Below, one piece after another: positions 19,454 through 28,700 of a stretch of DNA of 36,546 nt. The notes under the pieces were generated by a model. That model was not told where the DNA came from. It was given only the letters and a program-made list of their open reading frames with translations, and searched no databases. Source of the stretch: Actinomortierella ambigua. Its lineage: Eukaryota > Mortierellomycota > Mortierellomycetes > Mortierellales > Mortierellaceae. The stretch's first letter is position 1; each line of letters opens with the position of its first letter. The DNA is taken from NCBI GenBank assembly GCA_016098155.1, contig JAAAJB010000286.1, forward strand, positions 1-36,546, in the 5' to 3' direction. Made by a program: the position numbers and the translations under genes.

Positions 19454-20087
19454 TCAAAGATCTCCTGACTTGATGAGAACGATATGGGCGACGGCACGTG
19501 TTATATTGGATCAAGTGCCGTGTAGAGACTCCGTATCGCCATCCCCAAAATGCGATTTTTTTCTAGTAAGTTCCACCTGGGATATATACCTGGAGGCGAG
19601 GGAGGGGGGATTGGTCAGCGGCGTTGGGGGAAAATTTTAGAAACCAGACTACAGGCAACACACGGGTGAAAACTGAGTGTTGAGTGGGAAAGTACGGGAG
19701 CACGGGCAAAGAAGCCATTGGGCGTCAGGGAACACTTGCAATCCTCACTGCTAGCTGTTGGCGAGAGCTACACCAAAAAACTCTGAGGACAGTCAAATTG
19801 CCCTGGGCGGTATGTGTTGCCTTGTCTCCGAGCTTTAACGAGACTTGAACCCGTTCCCACACTCACAACAGTCTTTTAAGCGATACTAAGGGCAATTGTT
19901 GAGGGTTTTACCTTGTTTCTCTACCTGTCTTTATTATTTTTCTTTTTAGCAGCCGATTGTATGTGAAGGAGGGTGTGACAGAGAGCGATAGGCAGCAAGG
20001 AGCAGCAGCAAGCGAGTTTTAGAGATACCTTTGTCGTCCCTATACTTTTTTATATTTTTTCGTCTCAGAGGACATGGACGGAGCAAA
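19454..20087. other. Intergenic, no gene recognised
   Basis: About 630 bp. It contains a tRNA T-arm-like sequence on the minus strand near 19838-19854 without the rest of a cloverleaf, and T-rich sequence just downstream of the small secreted protein gene. Confidence 0.5.
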
Positions 20088-20279
20088 CTACAAAAGGTTA
20101 AGCCTGCAGCAAACTTGTGTGTCCAGCTCGCAGTCGCCGTCATAGCTGACCCATGCCTCAGGGCATTTTCCATCCTCCTTGGTCTTACAAACACCAACCC
20201 GAAAGGAACCGCACGGCTCGTAGGCTAAAATGGTTGGGAGAGTGGAACACACAAGCAGCAAAGCGGCGTAAATCTTCAT
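20088..20279 (-). CDS. Small secreted cysteine-rich peptide with beta-defensin-like cysteine order
   Basis: A 63-aa single-exon gene. Residues 1-19 form a clear signal peptide (MKIYAALLLVCSTLPTILA, ending in the A-x-A-like ILA). The mature part of 44 residues has six cysteines, at 23, 31, 39, 50, 57 and 58, spaced C-x7-C-x7-C-x10-C-x6-CC. A CP after the third Cys and a GDC at the fourth resemble the layout of animal beta-defensins (C-x4-8-C-x3-5-C-x9-13-C-x4-7-CC). The second loop is longer, and the net charge is acidic (about -3) rather than cationic. It could be an antimicrobial-type peptide, an effector, or an unrelated disulfide-rich secreted protein. An upstream in-frame extension to 20342 exists but would bury the signal peptide. 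It sits in the gene-poor stretch between SET2 and the reductase. Confidence 0.65.
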   Translation of the reverse strand: MKIYAALLLVCSTLPTILAYEPCGSFRVGVCKTKEDGKCPEAWVSYDGDCELDTQVCCRLNLL

Positions 20280-21133
20280 GTTGTCTAATGAATGGGGTTT
20301 GATCGGGCAGCGACTTTGGCGATAGTATTTGGGTGATGGCACTTGAGTTGAGTGTCGAGATGGGTCTTGGGTCTTGGGGTAGGATCAGAAGTTGTGTGTC
20401 GGCGGGGATCCTGAGAGCTCGTTCCTTTTTATGCATGTGACGAGATCCGACAAGAAACAAAGATGGGTCAAGGAGACATAGCGAAAACATAGACTCCCAA
20501 GGTCATCATCAAGGCAAGGGCACGGGAGAGTGAGGATAGTGGATAAAGGGTGCAAGGTAGCGCCAAGAGACAGGATGCATAAGAGGGATGGGAAAAGAAT
20601 GTAAGGAGGTAGGCGTAAGGACCAGGAGGAGATTAACTACTGTATCTACTGTCGCTTTGATCCTGTAACGAAGGGAGGCGCATTGGACCGATTCCCGTCA
20701 ATTTGGTAACAGTAGCGCAGTCTGAGAAAACTGGGGGGTCAATTGAAGGAGAGAGACACACGTTCAACGAGAGGAGAGTGAAAAGATGCATAAATCTTCT
20801 AGGGCAGTAACTGGCTTGTGCAGCTGTGTGGCCTTTTCATCCTTCGATCTCAGCCCTCCCCATCTTACTATCATACTGAAGATTGCTGCCAGAGCAAGAT
20901 AGTTAAATTTGGTTTGAGTGGTGTTTGCGCCTACATGACCAGGGTAATGACCTGATACTTTCATCTGTTGGGTTATGGCTAAACGCCTCAAAGTCAGAAT
21001 CCATGCTAGAACGCGACGATTACTGCCTTTCGATCTTGGTCGAGTAACGATATACCTTTCGGGGTGCCGAACCACGTACAACAGAGTCGCATGGGTGGCG
21101 GGAAGACTGCCTGCGGTCCTTGTACATGTTAAT
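20280..21133. other. Intergenic: upstream of the secreted peptide gene
   Basis: About 850 bp. The part next to the peptide gene is its presumed promoter. Nothing else recognisable was seen; open frames on the minus strand here lack domain or codon support. Confidence 0.5.
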
Positions 21134-21295
21134 TCAGACGTTGGAAGAGATAAATCCATTGCACACGACTTTAATTGAACAGGTGTTGCAGGCGGTTGAG
21201 TAGCCTTGTTGGTACGATCCGCTGGGATTACATAGGCCATCGTTACAGATGTGTTCGTAAGAACCACATCTCTCACTTTCACTCGCATAGCTCTC
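21134..21295 (-). other. Second cysteine-rich open frame (possible 3' exon of a secreted peptide, or a relic)
   Basis: A minus-strand frame of 53 residues ending at TGA (21134-21136), with no ATG. Six cysteines occur within 37 residues: RCGSYEHICNDGLC, then STACNTCSIKVVCNG, spaced C-x6-C-x4-C-x13-C-x2-C-x5-C. The first Cys block (CGSY) resembles CGSF in the secreted peptide at 20088-20279, about 0.85 kb away. Several acceptor-like AG sites precede it (21287-21296), so a separate exon for a signal peptide is conceivable; a gtaagc donor lies near 21454. An overlapping frame with an ATG has a non-cysteine composition and no recognised domain. Confidence 0.3.
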
Positions 21296-21903
21296 TCAAG
21301 GGCGGTCATTGCGAGCGATAAGCAGAAAGCGGAGGTGAGAAGGGGGAGGTGCTACTTGCGTGAATCTCCCACCCCCTCTCCGCCCCCTCTAGCCCCTAAT
21401 CCCCTGACCCTGCACCTCACACCACCACTATCATACTCTTCTGGCTTCCTTCGCTTACGCTAACAAAGATCCTCTTATTTGCAGCTACCGAACCATTCTC
21501 AACGACCCACAACAAGGAGACCATGTCACCTCGACCCACCTTCTGCACCCCTGGAGAAAGGCTCGGTGGTCTACACTGGCCTGCCTCGTCGAACTCGCAT
21601 CGTGGATTCCGTTGAAACCCTTCAACAACAGCATGGACTCGTCGATCTTGTTTACTGCATTGAACAAGATGCTTCGAACAAGACGGTGTACACGACACTG
21701 TGCGCAGCTATGAAGCTCATTTCGATAAGGACAACAGCCACCTCAGCGTCTGCCAAGTCGCCCAGGCGACACCAATCACCTGTCAAGGGAAAAAAATACG
21801 CCGCCTCCCCTCCCCTACACTACACTCCCAGGAAACATTGACATGTGGAAGATCGCTATCCATCACATCCACTGCACTAACAGCGCAAGCGCCAGTACCA
21901 TCA
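21296..21903. other. Region with decayed coding-like segments
   Basis: On the plus strand, an acceptor-like tttgcag (about 21478-21484) is followed by overlapping open frames. One contains GLVDLVYCIEQDASNKTVY and another YEAHFDKDNSHLSVCQVAQ in a different phase. The shift between plausible segments suggests a frameshifted relic, or exons I could not join. No family recognised. Confidence 0.3.
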
Positions 21904-22255
21904 TCACCCAGGCTTTTCAGGACAATCCTTGACCACCACGGAACGATTGGTACGATCTACCTCGAGCATCTCGGTCACATCCTTGTGGGACAGGCAGATG
22001 TATGTACCCGTACCTGATCCCCAAACCCAACGCCAGCTTATACTCTGACGTGTCTACCAAAAGAAAAAGAAATGCCGTTTGATAAATGCTGACGTATCCC
22101 CGCGGCGAGTCGTCCTGCATGACGACACGGCCATGCCTCAGCAAACTCGCCACGGTAGGGTAAATTCGTTTGTAGACGTCTTTTAGCCCGGGGTCAACAA
22201 ATGCATCGATACAGTACAGAGAATCTGAGGTCCCTTGCACCAATTCTCTATCATT
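21904..22255 (-). pseudogene. 3' part of an unrecognised two-exon gene, 5' end missing
   Basis: Two open segments fit together in phase across a 40-nt intron. 22094-22255 encodes GTSDSLYCIDAFVDPGLKDV, YKRIYPTVASLLRHGRVVMQ and DDSPRGY. 21904-22053 encodes SWRWVWGSGTGTYICLSHKD, VTEMLEVDRTNRSVVVKDCP and EKPG, then TGA. The intron has a T/C-rich tract and ends ggtag, but its donor (gtcagc) is weak. There is no ATG; the frame is closed by TAG at 22256-22258, and about 85 bp further is the transposase relic. A loss of the 5' end near the element is therefore likely. No family recognised; codon use looks like the real genes. Confidence 0.4.
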
Positions 22256-22341
22256 CTACTCACAATCCAATAGTGGCATGTAGGAAAGGATGATAGGGAA
22301 TGCGTGATCCGGCCTTGAATGTCATTTGTAGTGTTTGACTT

Positions 22342-22962
22342 TTAAGAACACCTTGGCACCACTGTCTCCGTCTTGGTGACGCGGCTTCCAAAGCGTGACT
22401 TGACTTTGAACCAGCACCTCTCCACTAGATTCAAGAATGGTGGATACCTCGGCAGAGGAAGATACCGATCTCCACGCTTCTGAATGAGGTCTGCAATGGC
22501 GTTGTGGATGGGTGCATTGTCCATCGTCAGGGCGTACTCCTTCATGTTGTTCTTATCCATCTGGTCCACGGGGTTCGTGAGAAAGTCCCTGAAAATGCTT
22601 GGCTGTAGTGCTCTTCCGTCCATTCTCAGATTCGCTAGATGCCGTATAACCAGTCTTCGCCTTCCTCCTCGTGCGCGCCCGGAAAGGCAACACTCTTTGT
22701 GCATATGGGCGTACACGTTAGACTATGACACTGACAAGCCTTGGAAATTCTCCTTCAGAGCTTTGTGAATTCCTCCAACTGTCAGGGTCGCCTGGCTTCC
22801 GATCAGAAACAGGAGCAGCCTATCGGGCTTCCAGGTCATGGCTGTGCCTTTGTCCTTGAGTTTGGCGTTTTGGTTGTTCATATACTTTCTCATAAATCTA
22901 ATTGTAGTGGTCCTGGGCAGATTCGTGAGCTTCGCTTTCCCGCTGACAAACCCAGGTAACAT
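22342..22962 (-). pseudogene. Degenerate Tc1/mariner-IS630-type transposase
   Basis: A minus-strand DDE-type transposase relic. The upstream part (22723-22962) carries the end of a helix-turn-helix region (LTVGGIHKALKENFQGLSVS). Reading continues in the same frame past a TAG at 22723-22725 into SNVYAHMHKECCLSGRARGG. The catalytic part keeps the second Asp in TMDNAPIHNA and the Glu in the LPRYPPFLNLVERCWFKVK block, both typical of DDE_3 elements. The segment that should hold the first Asp (usually in a DESGF-like motif) is absent, and the distance from helix-turn-helix to second Asp is much too short. So there is an internal deletion as well as a stop. I did not find terminal inverted repeats by eye. 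Confidence 0.8.
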
Positions 22963-23721
22963 GAATGCCTCGCATTCAGTAACCCTAGCTGCTTCTTAGA
23001 TGCTGTTGTGTATGCAGATCGTGGACCGCGACTGGGGTCTTGAGCTGGAGCGGGTGTTTTTCTCCTTCCGGCTAGTTGCTCCAGAAGCGGAAATATTGTT
23101 TTGTTAGGCAGCCTGAAAGTCGCGAAAATTCATCAATGAGCGCAAGCGGCCATCGCATATAGAGGTGTTATGCTCGTAAATCGACTCATGGAGGGAGAGT
23201 GGTGAAGTTGTCATGTCTCAAGTATACAATGTGGTTGTTCCAGATTCCATGTTGAGCGTCCCCAAATTTAGAAAACATCGTCCCAATTTTTTTTTTCAAA
23301 AAAAAAAAAAAAAAACGCACGCCATAGTTGCCTTGAGAAGTGCGATACGATAGAAGTGATCGAAATGCTCGGAGTTTGCACGGACACGGTCGAGGGATGA
23401 CAAATACAACAATGCAGAGAATAAGGTTGGCTCCGATTATTTGATCGAGCGAGGTCACGGCACTGCACACTATGTGACAAATACAGAGTGCAAGACGTAC
23501 AGAGTACAAGACTCCCCCAAGAAAAAAACATGGTTCGAGCTCACACCTATTGTGTGTGTTTTGTGTGAACAAAGGACGTCCATCCGAAATAGATATAAAA
23601 AGAACGCTAGGCTACCCGCTCCTCTCTTGCCACTCCATCAATCCAACAGCTCAGAAATCATCACCAGACATTTCTACCCAGCCTTGTTTCAGAAAAAAAG
23701 TCGCAAATACACATATCCACC
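22963..23721. other. Transposase relic flank and reductase promoter
   Basis: About 760 bp. It includes an A-rich run (23282-23316) and short low-quality open frames. The last 100 bp, with the context ccaccATGG at the reductase start, is the presumed promoter/leader. Confidence 0.5.
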
Positions 23722-25009
23722 ATGGTTCACTACACCAACAAGCAGGTCCTCTTTCTCAACTACCCTACTGGTTTCCCCGTAGTCGGCGAGCATTTGGGCC
23801 TCCAAACCACAGAGATCGACCCAGTCCTCGAAGACAACGATATCCTGCTCCGTAACCTTTATGTCTCCGCTGATCCTTGTAAGCAATTTCGACCAAACAT
23901 CACGCTTCAGCACTTTCCAATTTGTTCGACTCTGACATTTCTCTCTCCCTCTCTCTCTCCCTCTCTCTCTTTTCTTTGGATTATGACACAGATCTTCGTG
24001 GAAGAATGCGCAATGTCCACGACTCGTACGTGCCCAGCTTTGTGCTCGGCAAGCCCTTCTCCAGCGGTGGTGTCTCTGAGGTGATTCAGTCGCGGAACCC
24101 CAAATTCCCCGTCGGCGCCATTGTGGTTGGTGAGACGAACTGGGAAGAGTACTCGCACGTGACTGGGGCGCGGGTGGCGGCATTGGGCCTGCAAGTCGTC
24201 GAGGGCGGTGCGCGCGACTCCAAGATCCCGCTCCGGTACTGGGTTGGTGCTCTGGGGATGCCGTCGAAGACGGCATACTACTCGCTCAAGATCATTGGCC
24301 AGCCCAAGAAGGGTGAGACGATCTACATCTCGGCGGCGTCGGGCGCCGTTGGCCAGATCGTGGGCCAGCTCGCTCGGCTGCAAGGGTTGAGAGTCATTGG
24401 AAGCGCGGGATCGGATGAAAAGGTCGATTTCTTGCTCAACGAACTCAAGTTTGATGCCGCTTTCAACTACAAGAAGGGCAATATCTTGGAGAACCTGCGG
24501 CGCTACGCTCCCAAGGGCATTGACATTGTAAGTGTTTTTTTTTTAAAGCTAATATGATAATACCATAGTTTCTGTCGGATATTGCAAAACAACCAATCCT
24601 GGGTCACAGCGCATTAACTATCGTCTTGATTATTATCCCCACAAAACATCAATAGTACTTTGACAATGTTGGAGGCGAGCAACTGGAGGCCGCTCTGGAG
24701 GTGATGAACCTGTATGGTCGCGTCATTTCCTGTGGTGCCATTTCGGTGTACAATGGCCAGGTGCCCTATGGTGTCCGCAACTTGCACCACCTCATTGCCA
24801 AGCGCATCACAATCCGTGGATTCATTGTCTCCGACTTTGAGAAACAGGAAAGCGCAAACTTCCGTCGTGAGGTCAGCGAGTACTTCCTGAACGGTGATAT
24901 CGTTTACAAGGAGGATATTGTCGACTTGGACGATGCCCCCAATGCCTTTGTCGGTTTGCTCAAGGGAGAGCGATTTGGCAAGGTTGTCATTCATATTGCC
25001 GACCCGTGA
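23722..25009 (+). CDS. NADP-dependent alkenal double-bond reductase / leukotriene B4 12-hydroxydehydrogenase-like (MDR family)
   Basis: A 348-aa zinc-independent medium-chain reductase that reduces alpha,beta-unsaturated aldehydes or ketones with NADPH, a detoxifying role in the cytosol. Exons are 23722-23878, 23992-24527 and 24656-25009. Landmarks are ADPYLRGRM near residue 50, in the usual place for this subfamily, and NWEEYSHV. The central stretch has LGMPSKTAYYSLKIIGQPKKGE and the Rossmann motif AASGAVGQIVGQLARLQG (AxxGxxG, about 162-179). The C-terminal part has YFDNVGGEQLEAAL, GRVISCGAISVYN, FIVSDF and the final GERFGKVVIHIAD. The structural and catalytic zinc ligands of alcohol dehydrogenases are absent, as expected. 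The start has a strong ccaccATGG context. It is convergent with SMG1. Confidence 0.94.
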
Positions 25010-25747
25010 AGACTAGAGGTCTCCAGCCAGCTACTCTGTTAGATATTCGTTTGATCTAGTAAATCATTATCTTCATCAAAAGTATCATGAAGTAAGGGGA
25101 CTGTGCAGTGTGCTTCTGGCTGAGCGACAAAAAAAAAGGGATGGCATCCCCAAGTAAGGCTATATAGCCCCTTTGACTGGTGTGGTTTTTTTTCTTAGCT
25201 TTTCATCCCACCACTTGTCTCCCTTGTACGCACCCTTTTTTTTTAAAGGAGAGAAATTTATTTTCGCTGTGCAAAAAAAAAAAAAGTAGGTGGGTAGAGC
25301 GAGATGTCATAGAGTCTGGATGGAGCGAGCAATGCCGGTCATCCCATAGGCAATGAGTGCGTGGCGTGAGATACGTCTGTCCGGTTTTCACAGGAGACGT
25401 TCTAGACGTTGCGTGAAAAAAAGGGAAAACCCATCTCGGGTAAAGCCAGAATCATGGTCAAATGCCATCCACTAGACGTCTTCAGTAAGGCCTCAGCCAG
25501 CCCGCCCTCCATCGATCGTGAGCCGATTGTCCTTGGTCTGAATGATGCTCGTCACTGGCGTCTGGTCGTAGACATGGCGGTCATTGTTGATGTCACACAG
25601 TAAGATTGGTTTGAGACAACAGTTGATAGGGACCATCATTGCAGGCGCTCCAAAACAAACAAACAAACAAAAAAAACGTTGCGAGCTTCCAAATACATTT
25701 TTTTCGATATATTTATTGACGGTCTCTTTTATTTTGTCTAGGAGATC
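25010..25747. other. Convergent 3' region between the reductase and SMG1
   Basis: About 740 bp between two stop codons. It contains several A/T homopolymers and a CAAA repeat (25656-25676). Small open frames have no support. Confidence 0.6.
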
Positions 25748-28700
25748 TCAGATCCATGCTGTCCATCCCTCATACATCATTGCAAGGTTGTCGATCGAAG
25801 TCGCCTCTTGTATAACGCGCTCCACCTGTTCGGTGACTTTTGATTTCTTTTGAGGATCAAAGTCGCGTCCCTCCAGCTTGTGTCGGACACGTCGTAGAAT
25901 ATTGACGGCGTAGGCATTCCTCTGATGCTGCTGCTGCTGCTGATGCTGCTGAGGTGCTGCTGAGAACTGCTGCTGCTGCTGATTGCCATCACCCTGCAGT
26001 TGCATTCCCGAAAAGCTGGTGGCTAGCGAGCTCGAACTGGTGTCGTCAAGGTCATGCCCACCTCGGCTGCTCTCACTCACATAGGACCGAGACGATACGT
26101 CTGTCAACTCCCCTCCCAGTGGTGGGAATGGTGGTGCCATTGCTGCTGGAGAAGATGCAGCAGCGGTGCTCAGAGGTGGAGGTGCTGCTGCTGCTCCTGC
26201 CGTCCCGGCAGTCGCGTCAATCTGCCAATCGACAAGCGGGTCATAGACAAATGCTTCAAGCAAGGTCACCAGAATCTCCTTGTTCTTGCGCATCACCTTG
26301 AGTGCTTGTTCACAGCCGATCCGGAACTGGCCCTCCACGCCAAGGACACCCAGGCTGCTCATGATGTTGCGCGTCAGACGGAACGGTACCACCTCGGGGA
26401 TCCGGAGTCGCTTGCCCTTCTCAAAGCACACGTTGTAGTCAATGTGCACGAGGTCGCCACTCCGGAAATCAATCAGGATATTGTCCAGATGGCGATCGCC
26501 CAGGCCAATGACATAGCCAATCATGGACATGACGGCCGTCGAACGCGCAAAATTCGTCGATTTCCCCCACCACTCCTTCGGCGTTGGACTCGACGCCCAA
26601 ATCTCGCGCTCCAACAAGTCTTGGGGAGTGTCGTTCACAAGTGCCTGATACACCTCCAACAGGATCGATTTCGGCCAGAGCTTGCGAGGGTGATTCGCCG
26701 GCAATCCAGCACGCTTGAGCGCTATCGCCACCTTTTCGTGATAGAGATCTGTCGCCCGAGGTGGTTGAGGTGGTGCTGCTGCATTCCCAGCAGCGGTAAG
26801 ATTCGTGCCGGATGTTGGACCGCCACCGCCTGGTGCGCTATGGCCACCCTCCTCAGCAGCAGCAGAGGCTCCTCCACCTCCACCTCCACCTCCTGCTGCA
26901 TTGCCAGCGCCGACATTGGCCATCCATCGTGCTCCCATGGCCTCTCGGTGTTGCCACTTGGCGAAAAGCGTGAACAAAGAAACAGTGCTCTCGACCCATT
27001 CAATCATGCCAGAGTTATCGCCTAGAGGAACAACGGCGTAGTGTCGCGCGTTAAGATTCCTTGCACTCGCCTCCTTGTCACGGTCCAACATGCCATTGGT
27101 GATCCGAAGCAGCTGCATCACACGTTCATCGAGATGCAGGTCCTCTAGTCCCTTGAACAGGAATGGGTATCTTTTGCCGTCTGAGCCAATCAAGACAAGT
27201 TTTTTGGGCTTGGTCTTGGTAGGGATCACAATGACCTGCTGGTCAAAGGACTGGATTCGAATGTCGAGCTCGTCATCTCGCGAACTCGACCCTCCACCGC
27301 CATACGTCGGAAGCCGAGAGGGGATGTTGATCTCTGAGAAATCCAGCGTTGCCAGGCTAGGGCTTAAATCCGACAGCCGAAGGACGCGCCCGGAATGAAG
27401 CTCCTTGCCGATGTCAGAGCAGATCTATTAGGAAAAAAAATATTGATTACTGTTAAGATCGGATGTAACTGACTGGAAAAAAAATCATAAAGTAATTTCT
27501 TGGTTCATGCTTTGCTGGCTGTCATGAAAGTGGCATTGAGTGAGCGGGCAAAAGGGCGAACATTTTTTTTTACCTCTTTGAGCAGACTGAAGGCATAAAA
27601 GAGGTTGCTCCAATCGTTGGGCGATGACAGGTACCGTAGTGCATTCCTGATCCGTCCGCCAAACGTGTCGACAAACCAGCGTTCGTGATTCGACTCGGTT
27701 GATGCCGCCAAGGTCTCATCCCGAAGTTTGTCAAATTGCGAGAGGACAGGCTGGAGTGATCGCTGATAGTTGTCGGACATGACCATATCCTTCTCCTCAA
27801 CAGCCAAGCCCTTAATGTGACTCAGCTCCTGATACTGTTCTGTCAGTGACTGTAGCTTGGCTCGGATCTCTGGCAGTAATCCCACTAGCTTACGATACCA
27901 AGTTTCCTCCCTCAAGACAGTAACTCGCTCGAGCTCGCGAAGGAGTCGCACCACCTCTTCGACGAGCGTCGGATGGCGCTGCTTGAGGTGGATGTGGATC
28001 TTCGCCATCAACTCTTTCTGAATAGCAGAGTTGTGAGCAGAGTTGGCAGCAACGACGCAATGAAAGACGATGAGCTGCGGGCTTTGCTCCCCAATTTGGC
28101 GGAGCAAATCAGCAATCAGGGACTGCACCGAGGCTTCGGGGTGATCCAACCGAGCAAAGAGCTGAGGAATAATGTTGGTCCATGGGTGAACGTTAATGTC
28201 TTTGAGATTCTCAGCATACAGGTCATGAAGCTGTCCACCATGCTTGGCTAACAGTCTCAACAGCCGCAACGTCGCGGTGATTTCGTCCGACACCACCGAT
28301 GAAGCTGGTTCTTCCCATGCAGACCGATGGAGCGAGTATGCCTGTTGATTGGTTGAATTTGCGACAAAAAAAAAGGAGACGTCAGTTACAGTATCGACAC
28401 GGCAAACTTTTTGATTATTTCAGGTTTAAACCCATTTACCTTTCTTGCTTCCTTGGCTGTCCGGGCTGCTTCGCACTGGTACTCCTCGCTTGTAAACTGA
28501 AGAAAGCGAAAGTAGCTCATTACAGACAAGCGATACGCCTCGAGGATACTCTTGAGCAGGTTATGGAAAACGCCAAGAACATCCGCTACAACCTTCTCCG
28601 TGAATCCTGGCAATTTGTGCAGTTGACTCTCCATGATAGAAAACGTCGTCACCGAGTCGAAAGGCTGTGCCGATGCGCACTGTCTCACAAAAATGCCGAA

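Noticed and set aside
19836..19858. tRNA T-arm-like sequence on the minus strand (5-bp stem with loop TTCAAGT)
   Set aside because: No matching acceptor stem, D-arm or anticodon arm at the right distances, so it is not a tRNA gene. It could at most be a B-box remnant.
20764..21309. 181-residue minus-strand open frame
   Set aside because: No domain, unlikely codon use, and its right part overlaps the cysteine-rich frame in another phase; most likely a chance frame.
23186..23572. 128-residue minus-strand hydrophobic frame upstream of the reductase
   Set aside because: Runs through a poly-A/T tract, no family recognised, and lies in the reductase promoter region.
26054..27025. 323-residue plus-strand open frame over the SMG1 kinase exon
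   Set aside because: Antisense shadow of the conserved SMG1 kinase coding sequence.
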